DNA from: Gemmiger formicilis
Lineage (GTDB): Bacteria; Bacillota; Clostridia; Oscillospirales; Ruminococcaceae
Length of the DNA stretch: 64,000 nucleotides
Direction of reading: 5' to 3'
Assembly: GCF_024462815.1 (NCBI RefSeq)
Contig: NZ_JANGCG010000004.1
Coordinates: 62,001 to 126,000, forward strand
This document shows, one piece after another, positions 49,716-59,682 of the stretch; position 1 is the stretch's first letter; each line of letters begins with the position of its first letter. The notes under the pieces are model-generated. The model was given only the letters and a program-made list of their open reading frames with translations. It was not told the origin of the DNA and did not search any database. The translations under genes and the position numbers were made by a program.

Positions 49716-50723
49716 TTACCTGTAATCAATCGGCAGGGTGGGCAGACCGTTGAGGGTCCAGTCGGCAAGGTTGCCATCGCGGAACTCATAATAGCCCTGC
49801 GCGGCAATCATGGCGCCGTTGTCGCCGCAGTATTTCAGCTCCGGCAGATAGACCCGGGCGCCCAGCTTCTGCGCGCCGTCATTGACCAGCTGGCGCAGGC
49901 GGCCGTTGGCGGCCACGCCGCCCGCCAGCACAACCTGCTCGGCGTGGGTGTCGGCGGCAGCGGCCAGCAGCTTTTTGGCAAGAATCTGGTCGATGCGCTC
50001 CTGAAAGCTGGCGGCCATATCGGCCACGTTGACGCCCTGGCCCTTCTGCTCGGCGTTGTGCACCTCGTTGATGACGGCGGTTTTCAGCCCGCTGAAGCTG
50101 ACGTTGTATTTGCCCTCCACGTGGGGAACCGGCAGCTTGTACGCCTTGGGGTTGCCGCCGCGGGCGGCTGCGGCCACGCTGGGGCCGCCTGGGTAGGGCA
50201 GGCCCAGCGTGCGGGCCACCTTGTCGTAGGCCTCGCCGGCGGCATCGTCCACCGTGCGGCCCAGAATTTTATAGCGGCACCAGTCCTCGACCAGCACAAT
50301 GTGACTGTGACCGCCGCTGGCCACCAGACAGAGGAACGGCGGCTTCAAATCCGGGTGGGTGATATAGTTGGCGGCAATGTGCCCGCGCAGATGGTGCACC
50401 GGCACCAGCGGCTTGTTCGCCGCGTAGGCCAGCCCCTTGGCAAAGTTGACGCCCACCAGCACCGCGCCAATCAGCCCCGGCGCAAAGGTTACGGCCACAG
50501 CGTCCACATCGGCCATCGTCATACCGGCGTCGGCCAACGCTTTGTCCACGGTGGCGCTGATATACTCCGCGTGGCGGCGGCTGGCAATCTCCGGCACAAC
50601 GCCGCCGTAGAGCGCCTGCTCCTTGACGCTGGTGGAAATCACGTTGGAGATGACCTTCCGGCCATCCTCCACAATCGCCGCCGCGGTCTCGTCGCAGGTG
50701 GATTCAATTCCTAAAACATACAT
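49716..50723 (-). CDS. tsaD: tRNA N6-adenosine threonylcarbamoyltransferase TsaD
   Basis: This 335-residue universal ASKHA-fold protein transfers threonylcarbamoyl to A37 of ANN-decoding tRNAs with TsaB/TsaE. The start MYVLGIESTCDETAAAIVE is canonical; metal-binding VPVHHLRGHIAAN and ATP-site segments VASGGHSHI and VLAGGVAANGRLR are intact. ATG 50723 is chosen with AGAGG upstream; a TTG 6 bases earlier is less likely. It lies 15 bases downstream of polA and is probably co-transcribed with it. Confidence 0.97.
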   Translation of the reverse strand: MYVLGIESTCDETAAAIVEDGRKVISNVISTSVKEQALYGGVVPEIASRRHAEYISATVDKALADAGMTMADVDAVAVTFAPGLIGAVLVGVNFAKGLAYAANKPLVPVHHLRGHIAANYITHPDLKPPFLCLVASGGHSHIVLVEDWCRYKILGRTVDDAAGEAYDKVARTLGLPYPGGPSVAAAARGGNPKAYKLPVPHVEGKYNVSFSGLKTAVINEVHNAEQKGQGVNVADMAASFQERIDQILAKKLLAAAADTHAEQVVLAGGVAANGRLRQLVNDGAQKLGARVYLPELKYCGDNGAMIAAQGYYEFRDGNLADWTLNGLPTLPIDYR

Positions 50724-50738
50724 ACGCAAACCTCTGTT

Positions 50739-53252
50739 TTAGTGCGCTTCCAGCCAGGTTTTCCCGGTGCCAACCTCGGTTGTCAGGGGAACGCTGTAGT
50801 GCACAACGTTTTCCATTTCCTCTTTTAAAATGCGCTTGACCGTGTCCACCTCGTTCTCGGGCGCTTCGACAATCAGCTCATCGTGTACCTGCAGCAGCAG
50901 GCGGGCCTGCAGCTTTTCATCCCGCAGGCGCTGCCAGACGTGGACCATAGCCAGCTTGATGATGTCCGCCGCGGTGCCCTGAATCGGGGTGTTGCGGGCC
51001 ATACGCTCGCCGCTGGCGCGCACCTGGAAGTTGGAGCTGGCCAGCTCAGGAAGGGCGCGGCGGCGGCCGAACAGCGTCTCCACATAGCCGTTGTCCTTGG
51101 CGTGGGCGATGCAGTCTTTCATATAACCGTCCACCTTCGGGAAGGTGTCAAGGTAGGTTTTCAGGAAGGCGTCGGCCTCCTTCACCGGGATATCCAGATC
51201 CTTGCTCAGCGAGTACGCGCCCTTGCCGTACATAATGCCGAAGTTGATGGCCTTGCTGGCACTGCGCAGCTGCGGCGTGACCTCGCTCTCCGGGATGTGG
51301 TAGATTTTGGCGGCGGTCGAACGGTGGATGTCCGCGCCGTTCAGAAACGCCTGCTGCATATGCTCGTCCCCGGTGATGTGCGCGAGGATGCGCAGCTCAA
51401 TCTGGGAGTAGTCGGCGTCCACAAGCGTCTCACCCGCGGCTGCCACAAAGTAGCCGCGCAGGCGGCTGCCCAGCTCGGTGCGAATGGGGATGTTCTGCAG
51501 GTTCGGCTCGGTGGAGGAGATGCGCCCGGTGCGGGCTTCGGTCTGGATGAAGGTGGAGTGCACCCGCCCGTCCGCGGCCACCGCGTTCAGCAGACCGTCC
51601 ACATAGGTGGAGAGCAGCTTTGCGTAGGTGCGGTATTTCAGAATCTCGTCAATGACCGGGCTGTAGGGGCGCAGGCTTTCCAGCGTCTCGGCATCGGTGG
51701 AGTAGCCGCGGGCGTTTTTCTTGCGGGGCGGCAGGCCCAGCTTGTCAAACAGCGCCTCGCCCAGCTGTTTGGGACTGTTGACGTTGAACTCATAGCCGAC
51801 TTCTGTATAAATGTTGTGCAGGATCCCGTCCAGCTCGCCGCGCAGGCTGTCGCCGAAGGCGCGGATGCCGTCCGCGTCCACGGCAAAGCCGATGCGCTCC
51901 ATATCCGCCAGCACGCGGGCCAGCGGCAGCTCCATCTCATCCAGCAGGCGGCGCTGCCCGCTTTCGTCCAGCGCGGCGGCAAGGGTGTCGCACAGGCCGG
52001 CCAGCACGCCCGCGTCGGGGGCGGCCTCGCAGGCAAAGGCGGCGACAACGCCGTACTCGGCCGCCAGCGGGTGCACCGCATAGCCGCTGGCCGAGGGGTT
52101 CAGAAGATAGGCGGCCAGCTTGCCGTCAAAGCGCAGGGCCTTGCCCACGCCGCCGTGCTCAAGTGCAAGGCGGTAAAGCGGCTTTGCGTCAAAGGCCCAG
52201 AGCTCTGCCTCGCCGTCAAGAATCGCGGCCAGACGGTCGGTGTCGGGCAGATAGACCTCCTTGCCCTGCGTCAGATACCAGCTGCCGTCCGCGTTCTGTG
52301 CGGCGTAGAAACGGCCCTCCAGCAGCAGCGGCAGGGGAGCGGGCTCAACGCTCTCCAGCGGGGCAGCGTTCTCGGCTGCGGCGGGGGCAACGCCCTGCTC
52401 CAGACCCCAGCGCTCCACCAGCTTGTGCATTTCCAGCGCGGCCAGCAGCTGTGCGGCGGCCGCGGGGTCACCGGGCTGGCGGATATAGGCGGCGGGGTCG
52501 GTCTCAATCGGCGCGTCCTTGCGGATGGTGCCCAGCATATAGGACAAATCGGCCTTGTCCCGGTTGGCGGTCAGCTTGGTGCGCTGGCCGGGCTTTACGG
52601 CCTTGTCCTCGATGTTGTCGTAGACGCCCTGCAGGCTGCCGAAGCGGGACACCAGCGCAAGAGCGGTCTTTTCGCCGATGCCGGGCACGCCGGGGATATT
52701 GTCGGAGGAATCGCCCATCAGGCTCTTTACGTCAATCAGCTGGTGCGGCTCCACGCCGTATTTCTCGCGGATGGCGGCGGGGTCCATCGGCACAGTTTCC
52801 TTGTTGGTGGCCAGCAGCACGGTGGTGGCGTCATCCACCAGCTGCAGGCTGTCCCGGTCGCCGGTGGCCAGCAGGGTGGTGCCGCCCGCCGCCTCACACG
52901 CGGCGGCCAGCGTGCCCAGAATATCATCGGCCTCCCAGCCCTCGCGGCTGACCTGCACAAAGCCCAGCTCGGTCAGAAGCTGTTTGAGCACCGGCATCTG
53001 CTGGGCCAACTCCTCGGGCATACCGTGGCGGGTGGCCTTGTAGCCGTCATAGGCCTTGTGGCGGAAGGTCGGTGCGCGCTCGTCCCATGCAATGGCAACG
53101 GCGTCCGGCTTGTGCGCCGCCAGCAGGTTCAGCAGGATATTTTGGAAGCCGTAAATGGCGTTGGTATAGCGGCCATCTTTCGTTGTCAGCAGCTTGATGC
53201 CGAAAAAGGCGCGGTTGACAAGGCTGTTGCCGTCCAGGACCATGAGTTTCAT
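50739..53252 (-). CDS. polA: DNA polymerase I
   Basis: This 837-residue repair and Okazaki-fragment polymerase has an N-terminal 5'-3' exonuclease (1-290: MVLDGNSLVNRAFFG, GWEADDILG, GDSSDNIPGVPGIGEKTA). The middle 3'-5' exonuclease-like domain lacks the usual DEDD residues and is probably inactive, as in other Firmicutes. The family A polymerase domain is intact (VDADYSQIELRILAH, RSASKAINFGIMYGKG, QVHDELIVEAP). The AAGGAG SD precedes ATG 53252. It is divergent from dus and upstream of tsaD. Confidence 0.97.
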   Translation of the reverse strand: MKLMVLDGNSLVNRAFFGIKLLTTKDGRYTNAIYGFQNILLNLLAAHKPDAVAIAWDERAPTFRHKAYDGYKATRHGMPEELAQQMPVLKQLLTELGFVQVSREGWEADDILGTLAAACEAAGGTTLLATGDRDSLQLVDDATTVLLATNKETVPMDPAAIREKYGVEPHQLIDVKSLMGDSSDNIPGVPGIGEKTALALVSRFGSLQGVYDNIEDKAVKPGQRTKLTANRDKADLSYMLGTIRKDAPIETDPAAYIRQPGDPAAAAQLLAALEMHKLVERWGLEQGVAPAAAENAAPLESVEPAPLPLLLEGRFYAAQNADGSWYLTQGKEVYLPDTDRLAAILDGEAELWAFDAKPLYRLALEHGGVGKALRFDGKLAAYLLNPSASGYAVHPLAAEYGVVAAFACEAAPDAGVLAGLCDTLAAALDESGQRRLLDEMELPLARVLADMERIGFAVDADGIRAFGDSLRGELDGILHNIYTEVGYEFNVNSPKQLGEALFDKLGLPPRKKNARGYSTDAETLESLRPYSPVIDEILKYRTYAKLLSTYVDGLLNAVAADGRVHSTFIQTEARTGRISSTEPNLQNIPIRTELGSRLRGYFVAAAGETLVDADYSQIELRILAHITGDEHMQQAFLNGADIHRSTAAKIYHIPESEVTPQLRSASKAINFGIMYGKGAYSLSKDLDIPVKEADAFLKTYLDTFPKVDGYMKDCIAHAKDNGYVETLFGRRRALPELASSNFQVRASGERMARNTPIQGTAADIIKLAMVHVWQRLRDEKLQARLLLQVHDELIVEAPENEVDTVKRILKEEMENVVHYSVPLTTEVGTGKTWLEAH

Positions 53253-53342
53253 AGAATTTACTCCTTACAGACAATCTACATTTCAGTATACCACATTTGC
53301 GTAAAATATGGTAGAATGGATTATAAATTTAGGAGGGACACT

Positions 53343-54317
53343 ATGCAGCTACGCAACCTATCCATCCCGGCGGGGGCCGTCTTTGCCCCGATGGCGGGAC
53401 TGACTGACGCCGCGTGCCGCCACCTTATGGCAGACCACGGTGCGGCGTGGACCGTCAGCGAGATGGCCAGCGCCAAGGCGCTGAACTTTGGCGACCGCAA
53501 ATCGCTGGAACTTCTGCGGGACAAGCATCCGCACGGCCTGTACGCCGTGCAGCTTTTCGGCGCAGAGCCGGAGAGCATGGCCAAAGCGATTCTGTTTATC
53601 CGGGAAAAGGGCATCCAATTTGATATTCTGGACATCAATATGGGTTGCCCTGCGCCCAAAATCACAAGCAGCGGGGCCGGCAGCAAGTTGCTGCTGGACC
53701 CGCCGCTCTGCGGGCAGATGGTTGCCGCCGCCCGCCGTGCCTTGGGCGAGGACACGCCGCTGACCGTGAAGATGCGCATTGGCTGGGACGCCGACCATAT
53801 GACCGGCGTGGAGGTGGCCAGGCAGCTGGAGGCAAACGGCGCAGACCTGATTGCCGTGCACGGCCGCACGCGGGAGCAGATGTATATTCCGCCCATCGAC
53901 ACGGCGGCCATTGCGGCCATCAAGCAGGCGGTGAAAATCCCTGTGCTGGCCAACGGCGATGTGACCGATGCCGATGGCGCGGTTGCATTGTTAAAGGCTA
54001 CCGGCTGTGACGGCGTTATGATTGGCCGCGGCGCACTGGGTGACCCGTGGCTGTTTGAACAGGTGCGTGCAGCGCTGCTGGGCGAGGAATGCCCGCCGGA
54101 GCCGACGCTGAACCAGCGTATGGCCGCCCTGCGCGCCCAGATTTACGAAATGTGTGAGGAAAAGGGCGAGTGGGCCGCCATGCCGCAGGCCCGCAGCCAG
54201 GCCATGCACTATATGAAGGGCCTGCGCGGCGCCGCCGCCCTGCGGCGCTACTGCTCGATGCTGGAGCACTTTACCGATGTGGACAAGCTGATTGACGCGG
54301 TGTACAAGCTGCAGTAA
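53343..54317 (+). CDS. dus: tRNA-dihydrouridine synthase
   Basis: This 324-residue FMN enzyme reduces uridines in the tRNA D-loop. It has the TIM-barrel start VFAPMAGLTDAACRHL, the signature DINMGCPAPKITSSGAGSKL with active-site Cys, VHGRTREQMY and MIGRGALGDPWLFEQ. ATG 53343 follows a strong AGGAGGG. The upstream open frame is antisense to polA and not real. A -10-like TAGAAT preceded by TGG is at 53312-53317. It converges with the nucleotidase gene (next base). Confidence 0.95.
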   Translation: MQLRNLSIPAGAVFAPMAGLTDAACRHLMADHGAAWTVSEMASAKALNFGDRKSLELLRDKHPHGLYAVQLFGAEPESMAKAILFIREKGIQFDILDINMGCPAPKITSSGAGSKLLLDPPLCGQMVAAARRALGEDTPLTVKMRIGWDADHMTGVEVARQLEANGADLIAVHGRTREQMYIPPIDTAAIAAIKQAVKIPVLANGDVTDADGAVALLKATGCDGVMIGRGALGDPWLFEQVRAALLGEECPPEPTLNQRMAALRAQIYEMCEEKGEWAAMPQARSQAMHYMKGLRGAAALRRYCSMLEHFTDVDKLIDAVYKLQ

Positions 54318-54920
54318 TCAGAACCTTCCCCGGGTCAGCTCATCGAGGTTCTGCTCATAGCAGGGCAGCATATGCTCGATGAAATACTCGGCCTCGGGGC
54401 ACTGCATTGCGTGCAGGGCGGCCATCTGCTGGGCGTAGGCGGCGGCAAATTCCCGGTTGCCGCCGTGGTCCTCCTCCATGCACTTGATAACGGCGGAAAG
54501 CCGGTCCGCGGCCTTTAAAATTTTGCGCTCGGCATCGTTCAGCACACTGCCGGTCAGCCAGCACTGGGTTTCGGCCTGCAGCTCCTCGGGCTGCAGGCTG
54601 GCCATCACGCGGGCGCTCTCGTGCTCTACGGCCTTGTAGGCGGTGCGCAAAGCGTCGTTTTTGTACTTGACCGGGGTGGGCATATCGCCGGTCAGAATCT
54701 CCGGCGCATCGTGGTACAGGGCGGCGGTGGCCACCATCTCGGACCGCAGGGCCGCGCCGGTGCCGGTGCATTTCTGCCCAATCAGGCAGAGGGTGTGGGC
54801 CAGCATCGCAGTGTCGGCGGTGTGTTCACTCAGGCTTTCTGCGCGGACACTGCGCATCAGGCTCCACCGGGTGATGTATTTCATGCGGCTGAACAGCGCA
54901 CTGAACGGATAGGTTTTCAT
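54318..54920 (-). CDS. YfbR-like HD-domain 5'-deoxynucleotidase
   Basis: This 200-residue metal-dependent phosphohydrolase hydrolyses deoxynucleoside 5'-monophosphates. HD ligands are visible in SLSEHTADTAMLAH, YHDAPEILTGDMPTPVK and the later DRLSAVIKCMEE. ATG 54920 (MKTYPFSALF) has a GGAGG SD; the longer frame runs into a repeat. Its stop abuts the dus stop with no space for a terminator, so 3' ends may overlap. Confidence 0.88.
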   Translation of the reverse strand: MKTYPFSALFSRMKYITRWSLMRSVRAESLSEHTADTAMLAHTLCLIGQKCTGTGAALRSEMVATAALYHDAPEILTGDMPTPVKYKNDALRTAYKAVEHESARVMASLQPEELQAETQCWLTGSVLNDAERKILKAADRLSAVIKCMEEDHGGNREFAAAYAQQMAALHAMQCPEAEYFIEHMLPCYEQNLDELTRGRF

Positions 54921-54988
54921 CTTCACGCGACCTCCGATTTGTGGTATACTAGGCGGGGTAAGGGCGGACCCTTCCGGGTAAGCACTCA

Positions 54989-55014
54989 GCAGGGGCCGGG
55001 CACGCCCGGCCCGC
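54989..55014. repeat. GTAGGGG-family module (GCAGGGG variant)
   Basis: GCAGGGG followed by CCGGGCACGCCCGG and CCCGC. A separate GC-rich hairpin (GCTCCCCTGAGAGGGGAGC, about 55073-55091) follows. The 237-bp gap shows no gene. Confidence 0.7.
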
Positions 55015-55157
55015 AGCTTTCCCGCAAACGGCGATTCCCGGGAATCCACCCTTCACCGCCTGCGGACGGAGCTCCCCTGAGAGGGGAGCCTTTGGGGCTC
55101 TACCCCAAGTATACCACAACCCTCTCCAAAATGAGGCCCCATAAAGGGTACTATGAA

Positions 55158-57527
55158 ATGAATTCCAGCATTTTCAAACAAAAATCCAGCTACTGGCGGG
55201 TTTTCGCCCTCTGCTTTTTTACGGCGGTACTGCTGTTTTTGCCCCACTGCATCATAGATGCGGCGGCAGGCGGCGGGTACTTCCACTACGCGGGCGATTT
55301 CAATGACCAGCAGATTAACTTTTACCAGTACGCCAACGCGTTTCTCAAGCACGGCGGCTCCTTCAGCTGGGCAACAGACCTTGGCAGCGGGTTCGTCAAC
55401 GCCTACTCCTTCTATCTGCTGGGCAGTCCGTTCTTCTGGCTGTCTATGCTGCTGCCCGCCCGGCTTATGCCGTGGGCGATGGTACCGCTGCTCTGCCTGA
55501 AAATGGCGGTGGCGGGCGGCGGCGGCTACCTCTGGGCGCGCCGCTGGGTGCGGGATGATACCTGGTCCATGCTGGCGGGCTGCCTGTACGCCTTCTCGGG
55601 CTTCAGCATCTACAACATCTTCTTTAACCATTTTCTTGACGTTGTGGCGCTGTTTCCCTATATGCTGGCGGCGCTGGATGACGCTGCCATCGACGGCAAA
55701 AAAGGCTGCTTCCCCTTCTGGGTGGCGCTGAATCTTGTCGATAACTATTTCTTCTTTGCCGGGCAGGCTGTCTTTCTGATTATCTATTTCTTCTGCATGG
55801 TTGCAGGGCGGCGGTACAAAATCGGTCCGCGCAAGTTTGCGCTTCTCGCGTGGGAGACCGTGCTGGGCTGCGCCTGCGGCTGTGTGCTGCTGCTCCCGGC
55901 GGGGCTGTCGCTTTTGCAAAATCCGCGCACCATCGACCCGTTTACCGGGTACGGCTACCTGTTCTACGGCAAATCCCAGCAGTACGGCGCGATCTTCTAC
56001 AGCGCCTTCCTGATGCCGGACGCGCCCTACTTCAAGGATATGTTCCAGGAGGGCATCCTCAAGCACACGAGCCTGACTGCGTATCTGCCGCTGGTCGGCG
56101 CGGCGGGCGGTCTGGCGTTCTGCCGGGCCCGCGGGCGGCACCCCTTCACCTATATTTTAAAGGTCTGTGTGGTCTGCGCCTTTGTGCCGGTGCTGAACAG
56201 CGCGTTCTACGCCCTCAATGCCAGCTACTACGCCCGCTGGTACTATATGCCAATTCTGGTTCTCTGCGGTGCAACGTGCTATTTGCTCTCCCGCCCGGCG
56301 CTGGCGGAGCGCAAGCTGCCCCGCGCCTTCCGGCTGACGAGCTTCATCACGCTGACGGCGGCGGTCTTTGCCTTTGTGCCGAACGAGGACGAGGACGGCA
56401 ACTTCAAGCTGGGTGTGCTGGATGAGCCCGCACGGTTCTGGGCGGTGTTCGGCGTCACGGTGCTGGGCATTGTGATTTTTGCGCTGCTGTGGCATTTCTG
56501 CCGCCAAAAGCGGCAGTGGGGCAGTATTATGACCGCCGCTGTGCTGGGCTTCAGCCTTGTGTACGGCACGCTGCACCTCTCGCTGACCAAGTACGCGCAG
56601 TGGGATGTGGACAGCGACCTGATTGCAGAAACCTACGGTTCTACGCAGGAAATTTCCGCCGCCCTGCCGGAGGATACCTTCTACCGCCTTGACGCCTATG
56701 GGGCGCACAACAATCTGGGGCTGTGGTTTGACCGCAGCTGCCTGCAGTTCTTCAACTCCACCGTTGCGCCCAGCATCATGGAATTTTACCCCGAGGTGGG
56801 CGTCAAGCGGGATGTGAACTCCAAGCCGGACGCCGAAAACTACGGCCTGCGCGGCCTGCTCAGCGTGCGGTACACGCTGGTGGCCAAGGACAAGGAGGAC
56901 GAGTGGACGGAGAAGGCCCTGCCCGGCTGGCAGCGCAGCGGCGAGACAGCTGCCTACGCGATTTACGAAAACGAAAACTGGGTGCCGATGGGCTTCACCT
57001 ATGACTACTACGTGACCGCCGACCAGCTGGACCGGGTGAGCGAGACGGAGCGCGCACAGATTCTCTGCCGCGCCCTTCTGCTGAACGAGGACCAGGTTTC
57101 GGCGTTTGACACCCTGCTGCAGCCCCTGCCCGATGAAGAACTGACGAACCGCAGCGAGGACGCCTACGCCGCCGACTGCGCCGCCCGCCGCGCCGGGGCG
57201 GTGGCTGAGTTTACAGCCACGGACACCGGCTTCACCGCACATACGAACTATGACACCGACGAGCTGGTGTTCTTCAGCGTGCCCTACGATGACGGCTTTA
57301 CCGCCACCGTGAACGGCGCGCCCGCCGGTGTGGAAAAGGTGGATGACGGCCTGATGGCCGTTTACGCCCCGGCAGGGGAGAACGAAATTGAATTTACCTA
57401 CCATACCCCCGGCCTGAAGCTGGCCGCGGGCATCAACGCCGCCGCCCTTGTGCTGTACGGCGTCTATCTTGCCATTTTACGGAAAAAGAGCAGAGAGGAT
57501 AAACAAAACCATGCCGAACCATGCTGA
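55158..57527 (+). CDS. YfhO-like multi-pass membrane protein
   Basis: This 789-residue protein has about 11-12 transmembrane helices in the first 460 residues and a large C-terminal extracytoplasmic domain. Features include GDFNDQQINFYQYANAF in the first loop and the YFGN-like VDNYFFFAGQAV. Members are GT-C-fold glycosyltransferases; Bacillus YfhO and Listeria relatives glycosylate teichoic acid. It is thus a likely wall polymer glycosyltransferase using a polyprenyl-sugar, perhaps supplied by a GtrB-like enzyme such as that at 2105 (inference). ATG 55158 is the only start at which homology begins, and the SD is weak. It overlaps tex by 17 bp. Confidence 0.88.
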   Translation: MNSSIFKQKSSYWRVFALCFFTAVLLFLPHCIIDAAAGGGYFHYAGDFNDQQINFYQYANAFLKHGGSFSWATDLGSGFVNAYSFYLLGSPFFWLSMLLPARLMPWAMVPLLCLKMAVAGGGGYLWARRWVRDDTWSMLAGCLYAFSGFSIYNIFFNHFLDVVALFPYMLAALDDAAIDGKKGCFPFWVALNLVDNYFFFAGQAVFLIIYFFCMVAGRRYKIGPRKFALLAWETVLGCACGCVLLLPAGLSLLQNPRTIDPFTGYGYLFYGKSQQYGAIFYSAFLMPDAPYFKDMFQEGILKHTSLTAYLPLVGAAGGLAFCRARGRHPFTYILKVCVVCAFVPVLNSAFYALNASYYARWYYMPILVLCGATCYLLSRPALAERKLPRAFRLTSFITLTAAVFAFVPNEDEDGNFKLGVLDEPARFWAVFGVTVLGIVIFALLWHFCRQKRQWGSIMTAAVLGFSLVYGTLHLSLTKYAQWDVDSDLIAETYGSTQEISAALPEDTFYRLDAYGAHNNLGLWFDRSCLQFFNSTVAPSIMEFYPEVGVKRDVNSKPDAENYGLRGLLSVRYTLVAKDKEDEWTEKALPGWQRSGETAAYAIYENENWVPMGFTYDYYVTADQLDRVSETERAQILCRALLLNEDQVSAFDTLLQPLPDEELTNRSEDAYAADCAARRAGAVAEFTATDTGFTAHTNYDTDELVFFSVPYDDGFTATVNGAPAGVEKVDDGLMAVYAPAGENEIEFTYHTPGLKLAAGINAAALVLYGVYLAILRKKSREDKQNHAEPC

Positions 57528-59682
57528 ACAATTAGCCCAGGAGCTGAACCTGAATCTCAAGAACGTACAGGGCGCCATCGAACTGATTGACCAGGGCAAC
57601 ACCATCCCATTCATTGCCCGCTACCGCAAGGAGGCCACCGGCTCGATGGATGACCAGGTCCTGCGCGATCTGGGCGACCGTCTGGAGTATCTCCGCGGTC
57701 TGGACAAGCGCAAGGAGGAGGTCACCACTTCCATCACTGAGCAGGGGGTTATGACGCCCGAGCTGACCGCCGCGCTGGCCAAGGCCAAGACGCTGGCCGA
57801 GGTCGAGGATATCTACCGCCCTTACAAGCCCAAGCGCAAGACCCGCGCCAGCATTGCCAAGGCCCGCGGCCTGCAGCCGCTGGCGGACGCGATTCTGCAG
57901 CAGGACGCTGCGTTTGACCCGCAGACGGCAGCCGCCGCCTACCTCAATGACGAGGTTCCCGATGCCGCCGCCGCGCTGGCCGGTGCGCAGGACATCATCG
58001 CCGAGGCAGTCTCGGACGATGCGGCCTGCCGCGCCGAGCTGCGCCGCTACTACCGCGCCTTTGGCCGCATTGCCAGCGCCAAGGCCAAGGACGAGGACAG
58101 CGTCTACGCGCAGTATTATGACTACGCCGAGCCGCTGAACAAGATTCCCGGCCACCGTGTGCTGGCGCTGGACCGCGGCGAGCGCGAGGGCTTTCTGAAG
58201 GTGGGAATCCAGGTGGATGCCGACCGCGCTGCGGGCATTGTCTCGTGGATGTTTGCCCGCAAAAAGACCGGCGGAGCCAGCGCCGAGCTGGTGGACGCCG
58301 CCGCCCGGGACGCCTACAGCCGCCTGATTCACCCGAGCCTCGAAAATGAGCTGCGCAGTGAGCTGTCCGATGCCGCCGCCGAGGGTGCCATCAAGGTCTT
58401 TGGCGATAATCTGCGCCAGCTGCTGTTGCAGCCGCCCATCCGCGGCAAAACCGTTATGGGTCTGGACCCCGGCTACCGCATGGGCTGCAAGGTGGCCGTG
58501 GTGGACCCCACCGGCAAGGTGCTGGACACGAACGTGGTCTACCCGGTGCCGGAGTTCAAGCGGGTGGAACAGGCCAAAAAGACCATCAAGTCGATGGTGC
58601 TGAAAAACGGCGTCGAGGTCATGGCCATCGGCAACGGCACGGCCGGCCACGAGACCGAGGAGTTTGCCGCCGAGGTCATCCGCGAGCTGGCGGATGAGAA
58701 AAACCTGCATCTCCAGTATATGGTCGTCAGCGAGGCGGGCGCGTCGGTCTACTCGGCCAGCAAGCTGGCAGCGGAGGAGTTCCCGCAGTTTGACGTAAAC
58801 CTGCGCAGCGCGGTGTCCATCGCGCGCCGCCTGCAGGACCCGCTGGCGGAGCTGGTCAAGATCGACCCCAAGGCTGTGGGCGTGGGCCAGTACCAGCACG
58901 ATATGCCCCAGAAGCGGCTGAACGAGACGCTGGACGGCGTTGTGGAGGACTGCGTGAACAGTGTCGGCGTTGACCTGAACACCGCGTCTGCGCCGCTGCT
59001 GCGCCGCGTGGCGGGCGTCAGCGCGGCCACCGCCAAGAACATTGTGACCTGGCGCGAGGAGGAAGGCGCGTTCACATCCCGCGCCCAGCTGAAAAAGGTC
59101 AAGGGCCTCGGCCCCAAGGCATATGAGCAGTGCGCGGGCTTCCTGCGCCTGCCCGAGGCCAAGAACCGGCTGGACGCCACCGCCGTCCACCCCGAGAGCT
59201 ATGCCGCCGCCAAGACGCTGCTGGACGCCTGCGGCTACACCGCCAAGGAAATCGGCACCGACGCGCTGGCGGGCCTGCCCGCCGCGGTGAAGGCCAAGGG
59301 CACCAAGACCCTGTGCGAGACGCTGGGCATCGGCGAGCCGACACTGAACGATATTGTGGCCGAGCTCTGCAAGCCGGGCCGTGATGTGCGCGACAGCCTG
59401 CCCAAGCCGCTGCTGCGCAGTGACGTTATGGGCATGGACGACCTGAAGCCCGGTATGGAGCTGACCGGCACGGTGCGCAACGTCATTGACTTTGGCGCGT
59501 TTGTGGATCTGGGCGTGCATCAGGACGGCCTTGTGCACGTCTCCCAAATCAGCGATAAATTCATCAAGCACCCGAGTGAGGTGCTCAAGGTCGGCGACAT
59601 TGTGCGGGTGAAGGTGCTCAGCGTGGACACCGGCAAAAAGCGCATTGCCCTGACCATGAAAGGTGTGCCCCAGCAAAACTGA
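57511..59682 (+). CDS. tex: Tex family transcription accessory protein with S1 domain
   Basis: This 723-residue RNA-binding protein is homologous to eukaryotic Spt6. The N-terminal helical bundle, the YqgF/RNase H-like domain (VMGLDPGYRMGCKVAVVD), helix-hairpin-helix repeats (FTSRAQLKKVKGLGPKAYEQC) and a C-terminal S1 domain (TGTVRNVIDFGAFVDLGVHQDGLVH, split here) are in order and complete. ATG 57511 lies inside the end of the YfhO-like gene, implying coupled expression. Tex affects transcription or RNA stability and expression of some toxins in clostridia and pathogens. Confidence 0.96.
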   Translation: MPNHAEQLAQELNLNLKNVQGAIELIDQGNTIPFIARYRKEATGSMDDQVLRDLGDRLEYLRGLDKRKEEVTTSITEQGVMTPELTAALAKAKTLAEVEDIYRPYKPKRKTRASIAKARGLQPLADAILQQDAAFDPQTAAAAYLNDEVPDAAAALAGAQDIIAEAVSDDAACRAELRRYYRAFGRIASAKAKDEDSVYAQYYDYAEPLNKIPGHRVLALDRGEREGFLKVGIQVDADRAAGIVSWMFARKKTGGASAELVDAAARDAYSRLIHPSLENELRSELSDAAAEGAIKVFGDNLRQLLLQPPIRGKTVMGLDPGYRMGCKVAVVDPTGKVLDTNVVYPVPEFKRVEQAKKTIKSMVLKNGVEVMAIGNGTAGHETEEFAAEVIRELADEKNLHLQYMVVSEAGASVYSASKLAAEEFPQFDVNLRSAVSIARRLQDPLAELVKIDPKAVGVGQYQHDMPQKRLNETLDGVVEDCVNSVGVDLNTASAPLLRRVAGVSAATAKNIVTWREEEGAFTSRAQLKKVKGLGPKAYEQCAGFLRLPEAKNRLDATAVHPESYAAAKTLLDACGYTAKEIGTDALAGLPAAVKAKGTKTLCETLGIGEPTLNDIVAELCKPGRDVRDSLPKPLLRSDVMGMDDLKPGMELTGTVRNVIDFGAFVDLGVHQDGLVHVSQISDKFIKHPSEVLKVGDIVRVKVLSVDTGKKRIALTMKGVPQQN

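Noticed and set aside
50883..53330. Very long plus-strand open frame opposite polA, running into dus
   Set aside because: It is the antisense shadow of a GC-rich coding region (His/Gln/Gly/Arg-rich, no domain). The real dus gene starts at ATG 53343 with its own SD.
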